A DNA stretch of 64,000 bases from Senimuribacter intestinalis (GCA_943192975.1 CALPCJ010000008.1:69864-133863), one strand, 5' to 3'; shown: positions 53,768 to 62,231, counted from the first letter of the stretch. Notes: generated by a model not told the origin, from the letters alone. Numbers and translations: made by a program.

Positions 53768-54856
53768 TCAATCAATATAAATTTCATCAATATATTTTTG
53801 CATTTCGATATTTAGAATGTTTTCGATTCTCTGATATACGTCTCGGTATAAAAGACCTTTTCCAAGCAGCATATGCTCTTTTAATGCAGCAACTACTGTA
53901 ATATTGCAGCCATTTTCAATTTGTGCAGTAGTCAGAATTTCTCCCGTTTGTGTATCTATCGTTGTAATCAAATCAGGGAACGTATGCAGCCTTTCCCCAT
54001 TTTTATCAACAGCCATGTATTCATTAAAAAAGTATAGCTGATATTTGTCATTTTCGCTACTGACTGTAAAAGAACCGTGATCCAACGCGTTTTCGGTACA
54101 GAGAGTGTAATTCTCTACCCTGCCTTGGCAAATTATATTTCCTTCTACCACGGAACATGCTGCCGCGATTTTTTCTTCCACTGTTTTTCCAGTTAAATAT
54201 GCTTCGCCCAGTCTGTATGCTAAATCATATGCTCCCGTTGCGCCGGAAATTTCAAGCCATGACGGAGCGACAGGATTTCTTGCGACAGCTATAGCGCCGC
54301 CTGCCTTTGCTGCGGCGTTTCTGATCAGGTCAGAGGTAGTTTCTATGGAGCCGGTTAAAAGTACTTCAACATATGTATTGGTAGATTCTCTGCCACCAGC
54401 CCCAGCTTGCACCGTGATATTTTTATCACCTTTCTCAAGACCCAGAGATCCCATAATCCCAAAGGGATGTGCTCTGCCGTCACAGGCAGAATTAATGACG
54501 GGAATATTTAAGCGAGCAGCTGGAATAAAGGGCTCAAAAGAAGATGAAGCACCCATTTCGCAGGGAATAAAACCTATAATTTTTTTCTTTTCCTGAGATT
54601 GAATTAGATAAAGAATTTTTTCGTAAACGTCCTCTGAATAGTAAGCGGTATCCGATGCGGGAGAGCCAACGCCGGATATGGTAAGAATGACGCCTTCCTT
54701 TTCGCTGACTTCGGAAAGGGGAATAATCTGCACTTCTCCCAATTCCAAAGCGCGCCTTGCGGTTGAAAGACCTTCACGAATATCTCCGCCTCCGCCTCCG
54801 CCGAGAAAGAGACTTCCGATTGCAATTTTCTTAACATCTTCAAGATTTACTAACAT
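53768..54856 (-). CDS. DUF917 (S-methyl-thiohydantoin desulfurase-type) domain protein
   Basis: The 362-residue protein begins EDVKKIAIGSLFLGGGGGGD, with the family glycine run, then GVGSPASDTAYYSE and the NSACDGRAHPFGIMGSLGL region (fragment DGRAHPFG), a pattern of DUF917, which in some members acts on thiohydantoins and is often found near hydantoin-utilisation genes. It lies with a hydantoin-racemase-like protein in one operon, divergent from the OPT transporter. GTG/ATG start: ATG at 54856 with SD GGAGGT. Confidence 0.75.
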   Translation of the reverse strand: MLVNLEDVKKIAIGSLFLGGGGGGDIREGLSTARRALELGEVQIIPLSEVSEKEGVILTISGVGSPASDTAYYSEDVYEKILYLIQSQEKKKIIGFIPCEMGASSSFEPFIPAARLNIPVINSACDGRAHPFGIMGSLGLEKGDKNITVQAGAGGRESTNTYVEVLLTGSIETTSDLIRNAAAKAGGAIAVARNPVAPSWLEISGATGAYDLAYRLGEAYLTGKTVEEKIAAACSVVEGNIICQGRVENYTLCTENALDHGSFTVSSENDKYQLYFFNEYMAVDKNGERLHTFPDLITTIDTQTGEILTTAQIENGCNITVVAALKEHMLLGKGLLYRDVYQRIENILNIEMQKYIDEIYID

Positions 54857-54886
54857 ATTAGTGGTACCTCCATGTAATAATGCAAG

Positions 54887-54901
54887 TACCGGAATTACAC
54901 A
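54887..54901. promoter_or_regulatory. Shared motif M1, copy 1 (TACCGGAATTACACA)
   Basis: 15-bp exact match to 58113-58127, in the regulatory gap upstream of the DUF917 operon and the OPT gene. Candidate regulator-binding site. Confidence 0.5.
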
Positions 54902-54964
54902 CTGCCAGTATACTGGGTTCAGAGGCGAAAGTCAACCTATATTTTTTGAAATTTCAAAAAGTCC

Positions 54965-54993
54965 TTGACACCAAATCGAAGCCATGATACATT
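54965..54993 (+). promoter_or_regulatory. Promoter of the OPT transporter gene
   Basis: Perfect TTGACA, 17-bp spacer, TACATT. Immediately downstream (55001-55015) lies motif M2 GTTAAAATGTCAATA, shared in inverted orientation with 58175-58189. Confidence 0.65.
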
Positions 54994-55000
54994 AAATTTA

Positions 55001-55015
55001 GTTAAAATGTCAATA
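55001..55015 (+). promoter_or_regulatory. Shared motif M2, copy 1 (GTTAAAATGTCAATA)
   Basis: 15-bp match to the reverse complement of 58175-58189; positioned just downstream of the OPT -10 where a repressor could block transcription. Confidence 0.5.
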
Positions 55016-55071
55016 TTCATAATGTTCTCGTTAGCAGTTTGATTTGTGAATCAAAACAAAAGGAGAAAGTT

Positions 55072-56778
55072 ATGAATAACACAGAAAGTAAGCAGAACAA
55101 TATTCTGCTTGAGGAACAAAAAGAAATTGACAGACATAAGATTACTGCAGATCAGATGCCAAAAGTAAAAGAGCCTGCAGTTTTTGTTGTTGCTATTATT
55201 GTTGCGATTCTCGGGTGTATTGTAGGACTTCAGGTACAGATTCATACAGGTACTACACCAGATACATCTATTGTCGGCGCTATTTTTGCTATTCTTATTG
55301 CGCAAATTCCTCTCAGATGGCTAAAACCTTTTAAAAACATTCACCGGCAGAATCTGGTACAGACGACGATTTCCGGTGCGACGTTTGCTTCTGCAAATTG
55401 TATGTTCTTAACTATGGGTATCCCTGTTATCATGGGATGGCCGCAGTTGATGGTTCCTATGTTAATTGGTGCAACTCTTGCCACTATTGTGGATGCAACG
55501 ATTTTATACAAGTCCTTTGGATCTCCAATGTTTCCGGCTGAAGGTGCGTGGCCTCCGGGAATTGCTGTAGCCGAATCTATTTATGCTATGGCTGACAAAG
55601 GAAAACGAGCGCTTTTGCTGCTTGTAGGTTCTGCTGCCGGATGGATTGGTGCAATGATTGGAATTCCAATGGATTTAGTTGGAGTAGTATGGGTTGGAAG
55701 TTTAGTAGCGATGGGTGCTTTTGGTGTAGGTGCTTTGTTGAAAGGTATTTTATCTACGAACGAATTTTCTCTCACCTTTGCAGGTCACACCGGAACTTTT
55801 GCAACAGATATTTTCGGATCGGATTTCTCATTTGCCGACAGCGTTTCTCTTTCCTATCTTGGTCATGGCGCGATGATTGGTGCCGGAATTATTTCTTTAT
55901 TGCAGTGTGCACGAATTTTATTTAAAAAAGAAGAAAATGGAACTTCTGCCGCATCCAGATTCGGAACAAGTCTCAGTGATATGAAAAACGCTTTGAGCAA
56001 AGGCTTTATTGTATATATTGTTATTGCAATCGGTCTTGCAATTGCGACAGGTCTGTACTATGAAATGGGTATAGTGAAGCTAATCGCATGGGTCATCTTT
56101 GCTGCAGTCGCAGCGTTGGTATCTGAGCTTATCGTAGGTGTTTCCGCGATGCATTCAGGCTGGTTTCCGGGATTTGCTACTGCACTGCTATTTTTGATTA
56201 TTGGTATGATGATTGGCTTCCCTACACTGCCGCTGGCAATTCTTGCAGGATTTACAGCTGCTACAGGTCCGGCTTTCTCTGATATGGGAAACGATTTAAA
56301 GGCAGGATGGATATTGCGTGGTAAAGGCGCAGATATGGAGCTAGAAAAAGTAGGAAGAAAACAGCAGTACTATGCAGAATTGCTCGGGTTTGGCGTTGCC
56401 TTTGTCATGGTAGCAATTTTTGCGAAGGGTTATTTCAATCAGGGTATGTTTGCGCCGATTAACTTTGTTTATCAGTCGACTATTGAAGCGGGATCTACCG
56501 TTGAAGTAATGAAGTGGCTTGCGATTTGGGCAATTCCAGGTGCACTGATTCAGCTTTTGGGCGGAAATCATCAGGCAGGAATTCTGTTTGCAACTGGTTT
56601 TTTGGTTGGATGGACTGAGGCTGGTGTTGTCATTCTGATTGCAATTTCAATCAGAGCGATTGTTATCCATAAAAATCCTGAAAGAGACAGCATTTTTGCA
56701 ATCCTTGGCGCAGGTGCTCTTGTGGGATCCGCGCTTCGGGATTTCTCCACTTCCATGCTTGGATTATTTAAGAAATAG
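55072..56778 (+). CDS. OPT family oligopeptide/metal-chelate transporter
   Basis: The start at 55072 has SD AAGGAG; a longer frame is not needed. The 568-residue integral membrane protein has about 14-16 hydrophobic helices and the OPT signature NLVQTTISGATFASANC (fragment QTTISGATFASAN) plus SAMHSGWFPGF. Members import peptides, glutathione derivatives or metal chelates. It stands divergent to the DUF917-racemase genes and faces the convergent pucR gene, so it probably supplies the substrate of this locus. Confidence 0.82.
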   Translation: MNNTESKQNNILLEEQKEIDRHKITADQMPKVKEPAVFVVAIIVAILGCIVGLQVQIHTGTTPDTSIVGAIFAILIAQIPLRWLKPFKNIHRQNLVQTTISGATFASANCMFLTMGIPVIMGWPQLMVPMLIGATLATIVDATILYKSFGSPMFPAEGAWPPGIAVAESIYAMADKGKRALLLLVGSAAGWIGAMIGIPMDLVGVVWVGSLVAMGAFGVGALLKGILSTNEFSLTFAGHTGTFATDIFGSDFSFADSVSLSYLGHGAMIGAGIISLLQCARILFKKEENGTSAASRFGTSLSDMKNALSKGFIVYIVIAIGLAIATGLYYEMGIVKLIAWVIFAAVAALVSELIVGVSAMHSGWFPGFATALLFLIIGMMIGFPTLPLAILAGFTAATGPAFSDMGNDLKAGWILRGKGADMELEKVGRKQQYYAELLGFGVAFVMVAIFAKGYFNQGMFAPINFVYQSTIEAGSTVEVMKWLAIWAIPGALIQLLGGNHQAGILFATGFLVGWTEAGVVILIAISIRAIVIHKNPERDSIFAILGAGALVGSALRDFSTSMLGLFKK

Positions 56779-56792
56779 GTTGCCGCAAGGCG

Positions 56793-57956
56793 CTATGTCA
56801 ACGCTTTCATTTTCATAATTTTGTACAGAAAATACAGCGTTTGCGTAAAGTCAAGAGAGCTCCTTCCATACGGAATCAGCTCTCTAATTTTATTTAGGCG
56901 GTAGCGTACCGTATTAACATGAATATGCAGCAGTTTTCCCGTTTTTACATGATCAAGGTCACATTCAATAAAGGCTGTCATTGTTTCAATCAAGTTGGAA
57001 TGGTATTTCTTGTCATGTTCAGCAATGGGCGAATATAACTCATTAAAGTAGTCCTCAAGAAGTGGATTTGAAAGGAGTTTGACGAGCAGTTTTGATAATC
57101 CGATATCTCTGAAATACACTGTGCCGTTGATATCGTGTGCGCCAGATAAACTTGCCATAGATGCTTGTACAATCACTTCATCTACTTTCTTCAGCGGAAG
57201 CATTTCGCTGATTCCTATGACTGCATTAGGCAGCATTCTGCGAATAAACTGGATTTCATCCTCGCAGGATGAAAGATTGGTCGCCGTGCGGTAGGACCAG
57301 ATAATCAACATCCCTTTTTTATAGTGGCATCCTAAGGCAAACTTGTTTTCTCTAATTTTATTCAGCAAATATACCTCGTTGCTGATTGCTGTGATTTTGT
57401 TGGAGGAGAGGTCGGTATTGACGCAGTAAAAGGCTCTAATATAGGAATGAAAATTCTTATTGAGCAGAGGAATAATCTCTAGTTTTCTCTCTTCTTTACA
57501 TGGGGAGGAAACTAGTTCATGGATTAGATTTTCATGAAGTTCAGATTCATGATAGGATAGTTTAAGCTCCATGATGGAAGAAATAATCAGTGCATATGGG
57601 GTACTTGAGTCGATAAAAATAATGGGAAGCTTGTGTGTGTTTGCTAATTCATATGCACTTTCTGGAAGCTCGTCCAAGTATTCGTCAATGATACAAAGGG
57701 CGGAAACCTTCATGTCAATAAAATGCCGAATCAGCATGTTGATGTATTCCTCATTGTCCACTCCGTAAGCCATTGACGTCAAATATAGATTCTGCCCGTA
57801 ATTTACTGGTGTAGACTCTGAATCTGTTTCATCATAATAGTTATCCAGCACATTAACGTACGATACGATATTAGATAGCCCGTTCTGGCCAGCTTTCAGC
57901 GCTGCATTTGCCATGATTGGCAGGTGCAGAACATCTAATACGGTAATATCCTTCAT
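56793..57956 (-). CDS. PucR-type (CdaR/PucR) transcriptional regulator
   Basis: Start at 57956 has SD AGGAAGG; the longer frame begins in its promoter. The 387-residue protein has an N-terminal PucR sensor region (ITVLDVLHLPIMANAALKAG) and a C-terminal helix-turn-helix (TGKLLHIHVNTVRYRLNKIRELI, fragment HVNTVRYRLNKI). PucR-type proteins usually activate genes for purine, allantoin, amino-acid or polyketide-like catabolism in response to a small ligand. It lies between the OPT gene (convergent) and the DUF1177 operon (divergent), consistent with local control. Confidence 0.82.
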   Translation of the reverse strand: MKDITVLDVLHLPIMANAALKAGQNGLSNIVSYVNVLDNYYDETDSESTPVNYGQNLYLTSMAYGVDNEEYINMLIRHFIDMKVSALCIIDEYLDELPESAYELANTHKLPIIFIDSSTPYALIISSIMELKLSYHESELHENLIHELVSSPCKEERKLEIIPLLNKNFHSYIRAFYCVNTDLSSNKITAISNEVYLLNKIRENKFALGCHYKKGMLIIWSYRTATNLSSCEDEIQFIRRMLPNAVIGISEMLPLKKVDEVIVQASMASLSGAHDINGTVYFRDIGLSKLLVKLLSNPLLEDYFNELYSPIAEHDKKYHSNLIETMTAFIECDLDHVKTGKLLHIHVNTVRYRLNKIRELIPYGRSSLDFTQTLYFLYKIMKMKALT

Positions 57957-57992
57957 ATATGCAACCTTCCTTTTCGTCTTGATTCTGTCATA

Positions 57993-58020
57993 ATTATACC
58001 AGAATCTCAAAAAATCGCAA
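57993..58020 (-). promoter_or_regulatory. Promoter of pucR-type gene
   Basis: Minus strand TTGCGA, 16-bp spacer, perfect TATAAT; two 21-23-bp direct repeats lie just upstream of the -35. Confidence 0.6.
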
Positions 58021-58022
58021 AT

Positions 58023-58075
58023 AGAATTATATGTCCATACAATAATTAATAAAGAATTTTATATGAACATACAAT
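58023..58075 (+). repeat. Two direct repeats upstream of pucR/DUF1177 promoters
   Basis: AGAATTATATGTCCATACAAT (58023-58043 less one base; quoted in 20s elsewhere) recurs as AGAATTTTATATGAACATAC... at 58053-58075, i.e. AGAATT, ATATG and CATACAAT blocks in the same order. The ATATG...CATACAAT cores are 32 bp apart, three helical turns. Candidate activator sites for the divergent promoters. Confidence 0.45.
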
Positions 58076-58112
58076 TCTTTTCGATTTTTCTGTTTGCTAA
58101 AATGAACATTAA

Positions 58113-58127
58113 TACCGGAATTACACA
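58113..58127. promoter_or_regulatory. Shared motif M1, copy 2 (TACCGGAATTACACA)
   Basis: Exact match to 54887-54901, 96 nt upstream of the DUF1177 start. Confidence 0.5.
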
Positions 58128-58174
58128 AACAGGAAGAACGCAGATCGTATACTGCGAATTAGAACAATACCGAG

Positions 58175-58189
58175 TATTGACATTTTAAC
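58175..58189 (-). promoter_or_regulatory. Shared motif M2, copy 2 (inverted)
   Basis: Reverse complement of GTTAAAATGTCAATA at 55001-55015, 34 nt upstream of the DUF1177 start; contains a TTGACA that could be a -35 but no good -10 follows. Confidence 0.5.
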
Positions 58190-58222
58190 GACTAACTAAA
58201 AACGAATTTCAGGAGGTACATA

Positions 58223-59161
58223 ATGGTATTCAAGCAAATGATTGAAGTATATGATATTCTTGATGACATCCATGCAAATGGTGAGAGAATGGCGAATTAT
58301 TTTAAATCCATTAAACCGGATGCAGATGTTGAAGTGAAGACAATCTACGGAGATAAAGGAAAGACAGATTTGGTAAAGGTTACGATTCCAGGAACGAATG
58401 GACGGGTAAAAGGAGGAGACGCCCCTACCCTCGGCTTAATAGGACGTCTGGGGGGACTGGGCGCCAGACCGGAGAGAATCGGTTTTGTATCCGATGGAGA
58501 TGGCGCGCTTACGGTGCTGACAGCAGCAGCGAAGCTATTGGATATGCAGAAAAAAGGAGATGCACTGGAGGGTGACGTCATTGTGGTTACCCACATCTGC
58601 AGCGATGCGCCTACTGAACCCCATGAACCTGTAGACTTTATGGATTCTCCTATCAGCATGAAGCAGTGCAATGATGAAGAGGTTTGTGAAGAAATGGAAG
58701 CAATTTTGACTGTCGATACCACAAAGGGAAACAGAGTCATCAATACAATGGGTTTTGCGATTTCTCCAACGGTAAAGGAGGGATATATTCTGCGAACCAG
58801 TGAAGATCTGTTGGATTTAATGGAAATGACGACGGGTCGTCTGCCAAAGGTTTTCCCTGTTACGACACAGGATATCACCCCTTATGGAAATGACCTGTAT
58901 CATTTGAACAGTGTACTGCAGCCTGCTGTTTCCACAAACGCTCCTGTTGTTGGAGTTGCAATTACAACGGAAGTTCCTGTTCCGGGATGCGGAACCGGCG
59001 CAACTCACGCAGCAGACGTAGAGATGACTATAAGATTTGTCTTAGAAGCCGCCAAGGCCTATGGAAGAAAACAGTGCAGTTTTTATGACGAAGCCGAATT
59101 TAATCATTTAGTAGAACTCTACGGCTCCATGACGCAGCTGCAGACAATGGGAATGAAGTAA
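58223..59161 (+). CDS. DUF1177 domain protein
   Basis: The 312-residue protein belongs by motif to DUF1177 (a family of unknown function): MIEVYDILDDIHANG start, GGDAPTLGLIGRLGGLGARPERIGFVSDGDGA (fragments GGDAPTLGLIGRLGG, GFVSDGDG), VTHICSDAPTEPHEPVDFM and C-terminal VPGCGTGATHAADVE. Conserved His/Asp/Cys residues suggest an enzyme, possibly metal-dependent. Strong SD CAGGAGGT. Stop overlaps the AroM gene by a 1-nt gap. First gene of the DUF1177-AroM-peptidase operon. Confidence 0.8.
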   Translation: MVFKQMIEVYDILDDIHANGERMANYFKSIKPDADVEVKTIYGDKGKTDLVKVTIPGTNGRVKGGDAPTLGLIGRLGGLGARPERIGFVSDGDGALTVLTAAAKLLDMQKKGDALEGDVIVVTHICSDAPTEPHEPVDFMDSPISMKQCNDEEVCEEMEAILTVDTTKGNRVINTMGFAISPTVKEGYILRTSEDLLDLMEMTTGRLPKVFPVTTQDITPYGNDLYHLNSVLQPAVSTNAPVVGVAITTEVPVPGCGTGATHAADVEMTIRFVLEAAKAYGRKQCSFYDEAEFNHLVELYGSMTQLQTMGMK

Positions 59162-59162
59162 G

Positions 59163-59834
59163 ATGAAGAAAATTGGTTTTATCACGATCGGTCAGTCCCC
59201 TAGAGATGATATCATGAAAGACATTCTTCCAATAATCGGAGATGATATAGAAATTCTGCAGAAAGGGGCTTTGGACAACCTTTCAGAGGAAGAATTGGAG
59301 GAAATCGCACCGCAGTCTGGCGACACAGTTCTTGTTTCATCCCTTAGAGATGGGCGGTCTGTTTCCATGGCGGAAGAAAAAATTATCGTGCATCTTCAGC
59401 GGTGTATCGATGAATTGGAAGTTTGCGGTGTGAGTGGGATTATGTTCCTATGTACGGGAGATTTCAAAGATCTTCTCACTGCACATGTTCCTCTGATATA
59501 TCCAAACCGTCTTTTGAGGGCGATTATCCCCGCCATATGTGATAGAAAAAGGCTTGTAGTTCTCGTTCCCGAAGAGGAACAGAAATCTGAGGCTATGGCG
59601 CAATGGGAAGGTATCGACATGGAGACCAGCGTTTTTTCTATCTCGCCGTATACTGCTGCCGAAGAGGATTTTGCGGCGCTGGCACTTACGTTAAAGGAAG
59701 TTGACTGCGACTGCGTTCTGATGGACTGCATGGGATACTCCGCAGAGATGAAGGATATCCTTTGTAGCCGCAGCGGTAAAAATGTATTGCTTCCGCGTAC
59801 TTTTTCTGCCGCTGTGCTGAAAGAACTGATTTAA
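59163..59834 (+). CDS. AroM family protein
   Basis: The 223-residue AroM-family protein starts KKIGFITIGQSPRDDIMKDI and has two Cys in racemase-like positions: MFLCTGDF (Cys97) and LMDCMGYS (Cys189). The fold is related to the Asp/Glu racemase group. AroM was named from its proximity to aro genes in E. coli but has no established function. It is the middle gene of an operon with DUF1177 and an M29-like peptidase, with an 1-nt gap before it and 9 nt after. Confidence 0.8.
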   Translation: MKKIGFITIGQSPRDDIMKDILPIIGDDIEILQKGALDNLSEEELEEIAPQSGDTVLVSSLRDGRSVSMAEEKIIVHLQRCIDELEVCGVSGIMFLCTGDFKDLLTAHVPLIYPNRLLRAIIPAICDRKRLVVLVPEEEQKSEAMAQWEGIDMETSVFSISPYTAAEEDFAALALTLKEVDCDCVLMDCMGYSAEMKDILCSRSGKNVLLPRTFSAAVLKELI

Positions 59835-59843
59835 GGAGCAAAT

Positions 59844-60788
59844 ATGAAATCACTTATAGAAATATCAAAGGACATTTTAACAGGTTGCATGGATTTAAAA
59901 AAGGAAGAGACGCTGCTTGTTATCACCGATACGTTAAAATTCGAAATCGGAAAAGCCCTATATCAGGCGGGTCTTGAACTCGGGTGCGAATCTCTTCTCA
60001 TGTCCATGGAAGCTCGCTCTGTTTCCGGAGAGGAACCTCCTGAGGCTGTAGCAAATGCAATGCTGGGTGCAGATGTTATCATCTGTCCCACAGAAGAGTC
60101 TCTAACCCATACGAGTGCAAAAGTAGAGGCCGTCAAAAAAGGCGCCCGTGTAGGTACTATGCCGGGTATTACAGAGGAAATGTTTACACAGGGTGCAATT
60201 ACCGCTGATTTTAAAGAAGTTGAAAAACGCACGTTGGAATTGACGCAAATGCTCACCGAGGCGAAGGAGGCTGTCATCGAAAAGGATGGTTTGGTGATGA
60301 GGCTAAATTTGCAGAATAGAGAGGGCGTCCCAAGTACTGGCGTATATAGACATCGTGGAAGTAGCGGAAACCTGCCTTCAGGAGAAGCGTATATTGCACC
60401 GAAGGAAGACGGGTGTGATGGTGAAACTCTGATTGACGGTTCGATGGTAGGTGTTGGTACTCTCGTAGAACCTCTTCACGTCACAGTGAAGGATGGCCAG
60501 CTTCAGAAAATCACAGGCACAGGTTCTGAAAAACTGGAAATCTTATTTACTAAACCGGAGAACGGCATTGTGGCTGAGCTTGGCATCGGCACAAATGAAA
60601 AAGCGCTGCTCTGTGGAAATACACTGGAAGATGAAAAAGTCTATGGAACGGTACATATCGCCTTTGGCACCAATACCTCTTTTGGCGGAAAAAATAAGGC
60701 AGACTGCCATATGGATGGCATTATCCTGAAGCCTACGCTGTATTTGGATGGCAAAAAAATCATTGCAGACGGAGAGTTTGTCTATTAA
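59844..60788 (+). CDS. M29-like aminopeptidase / leucyl aminopeptidase family protein
   Basis: The 314-residue protein is short for AmpS/PepS (about 400) but shows the family layout: an N-terminal half that reads GADVIICPTEESLTHTSA, and a C-terminal metal-binding half with the acidic region KDGLVMRLNLQNREG, GTLVEPLHVTVKDG, NGIVAELGIGTNEKA, the HIAFGTNTSFGGKNKADCHMDGI segment (fragment HIAFGTN; CHMDG). M29-like folds include true aminopeptidases and the dioxygenase NicX. With an OPT importer in the locus, peptide hydrolysis is likely. Terminator follows. Confidence 0.75.
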   Translation: MKSLIEISKDILTGCMDLKKEETLLVITDTLKFEIGKALYQAGLELGCESLLMSMEARSVSGEEPPEAVANAMLGADVIICPTEESLTHTSAKVEAVKKGARVGTMPGITEEMFTQGAITADFKEVEKRTLELTQMLTEAKEAVIEKDGLVMRLNLQNREGVPSTGVYRHRGSSGNLPSGEAYIAPKEDGCDGETLIDGSMVGVGTLVEPLHVTVKDGQLQKITGTGSEKLEILFTKPENGIVAELGIGTNEKALLCGNTLEDEKVYGTVHIAFGTNTSFGGKNKADCHMDGIILKPTLYLDGKKIIADGEFVY

Positions 60789-60816
60789 ACTTCCAGCTGA
60801 GAAATCTATATAAAGG

Positions 60817-60857
60817 AAAACCTCCCGTAGGAAAGGTGCTTAAACGGGAGGTTTTTT
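60817..60857 (+). terminator. Intrinsic terminator of DUF1177-aroM-peptidase operon
   Basis: Perfect 12-bp stem AAAACCTCCCGT / ACGGGAGGTTTT followed by TT. Confidence 0.92.
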
Positions 60858-60886
60858 AGTATGACATTTTGTAATTCGCTAAATAA

Positions 60887-61360
60887 TTAGTAGAACATAC
60901 CGGTCGGACCACAGGTTAAAGTGACGGTTTTTGTAATACTTTCTCTTGCTGTACCGTTTTGATAGTGAGTGCCGGTTGCTGTGGCTGTCGCTTTATTTCC
61001 GGACTTGCCACCTGTAATATTGGACACTTTCCAGTTTGAGTCTAAAGATGCGGCAGATGGAGTTGCAGAGATACATCTGGCAGTACCATCTCCATAGGTA
61101 AATGTACCGGTAACTCTGACGTACCATACGGATTTGCCTGCTGAATTTTCGTAATATACGGTTTTAGATTTGGTTTCAGTGGTTCTGTCAAAAGGCTGAA
61201 TGCCCGGTGTAGGCACATTTTCTATTACAGTTACGAAGCGGCTGCCGTCAGGCAGTTCTTCGATATCTACAGAAATTACGTTGCTCTGTGCAAACGCAGG
61301 CTGCAATGTAAGTACTAAAATCATGCTAATAATAGCGAGCAATGTGGTGAATTTTTTCAT
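60887..61360 (-). CDS. Secreted hypothetical protein
   Basis: 157 residues: Lys-rich start, a hydrophobic core (about 4-20) and a signal-peptidase-like site QPAFAQS (about 19-25), then a mature beta-rich domain with Thr/Ser/Gly-rich repeats (GTFTYGDGTARCISAT, GNKATATATGTHYQNGTA). Two cysteines (CISAT and LTCGPTG) may form a disulfide. SD AAGGGGA. Third gene of a PadR-HAAS operon. No family recognised with confidence. Confidence 0.7.
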   Translation of the reverse strand: MKKFTTLLAIISMILVLTLQPAFAQSNVISVDIEELPDGSRFVTVIENVPTPGIQPFDRTTETKSKTVYYENSAGKSVWYVRVTGTFTYGDGTARCISATPSAASLDSNWKVSNITGGKSGNKATATATGTHYQNGTARESITKTVTLTCGPTGMFY

Positions 61361-61375
61361 ATTTAAGTCCCCTTT

Positions 61376-61762
61376 CTATTCAATGACAACTCTTTCATGA
61401 GTTATGATAGTGTTTTTATATTCTAAATATGATATATAATGGAAGATAATTCTAATTGAACATGTCGCAATTGCGGTAAGAACAATGATGATAATCGCTC
61501 TTTTAATCGTTTTTCTCAGAGAAATCTTTTTGCAAAGCTCATGCTGGTCTAAACAGGAAATATAGTTAAAAACAACATCAGCAGGTTCCTCGAATCGCTC
61601 CAAAATTTCTTCATAGGTGCAGTTTGGATTGGATTCGATATACTCGTCGACTGATTTTCTAAGGTCGTTAATAAATATTTTCTCCTCTTTAGAATAAATA
61701 GGAAGCAGTAATTTTATTTCTTTGAAATACTGTTTGAGTGCTTTAGCCCTAATCTGCTGCAT
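61376..61762 (-). CDS. HAAS-like (DUF1700-type) membrane protein, PadR partner
   Basis: The 128-residue protein has an N-terminal helical domain resembling HAAS signalling proteins (ALKQYFKEIKLLLPIYSKEEKIFINDLRKSVDEYIESNPNCTYEEILERFEEPADVVFNYI, recognisable as YEEILERFEEPADVV) and one transmembrane segment (about 86-106). HAAS proteins are usually encoded next to PadR repressors; here the genes overlap by 14 nt. Probably relays an envelope signal, or is under PadR control. Confidence 0.72.
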   Translation of the reverse strand: MQQIRAKALKQYFKEIKLLLPIYSKEEKIFINDLRKSVDEYIESNPNCTYEEILERFEEPADVVFNYISCLDQHELCKKISLRKTIKRAIIIIVLTAIATCSIRIIFHYISYLEYKNTIITHERVVIE

Positions 61763-62111
61763 AATACTCCTCCGGCAGTTCTTTACAAGCGAGAATTCGG
61801 TCAGTGCCTATCCTGTTGTTCTCGTAATCCTCTAACAGGTCGGCAAGACGAGCTTTCCCGGAATCTTCTAAGTGATAGTATACTCGAATACGTCTCTTGC
61901 CGATAGGTTTTTCAATATCGGAAATGCACCCATTATTCTTTAGTTTATAAAGGGTTGGATACAGAGAACTTTCGGTGACGATAACCTTCCCTTCGGAAAG
62001 AGTCTCAATCAGCGTAGTTAACTGATAACCGTATAAATCACTTTTGTCTAACAGGAAGAGGACAATAAGCTCCACCGTTCCCATCTTAAAATTGCTTCTA
62101 CCTCTGGCCAT
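61749..62111 (-). CDS. PadR-family transcriptional regulator
   Basis: 120-residue winged-helix repressor: MGTVELIVLFLLDKSDLYGYQLTTLIE (fragment LLDKSDLYGYQL), LYPTLYKLKNNG and RIRVYYHLEDSGKARLADLLE. Its own promoter (62135-62163) overlaps a TACAA-8-TTGTA inverted repeat, so autorepression is likely. SD AAGGAGA. First gene of PadR-HAAS-secreted protein operon, and next to a divergent small ORF. Confidence 0.88.
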   Translation of the reverse strand: MARGRSNFKMGTVELIVLFLLDKSDLYGYQLTTLIETLSEGKVIVTESSLYPTLYKLKNNGCISDIEKPIGKRRIRVYYHLEDSGKARLADLLEDYENNRIGTDRILACKELPEEYYAAD

Positions 62112-62134
62112 ATAGTAGTCTCCTTATAACTGAA

Positions 62135-62163
62135 ATTGTACAACAGAAGTTTTGTAGTGTCAA
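62135..62163 (-). promoter_or_regulatory. padR promoter with putative operator
   Basis: Minus strand TTGACA, 17-bp spacer, TACAAT. Inverted repeat TACAA (62139-62143) / TTGTA (62152-62156) spaced by 8 bp lies between the boxes. Confidence 0.7.
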
Positions 62164-62202
62164 CGTTATTAAAAAAATATATTATGAAAAACAAAATAGT
62201 GG

Positions 62203-62231
62203 TTGACATAGTTTTAGGAATCTGCTATGAT
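62203..62231 (+). promoter_or_regulatory. Strong sigma-A promoter of the small ORF
   Basis: Perfect TTGACA, 17-bp spacer, TATGAT, divergent from padR, whose operator region is adjacent. Confidence 0.8.
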
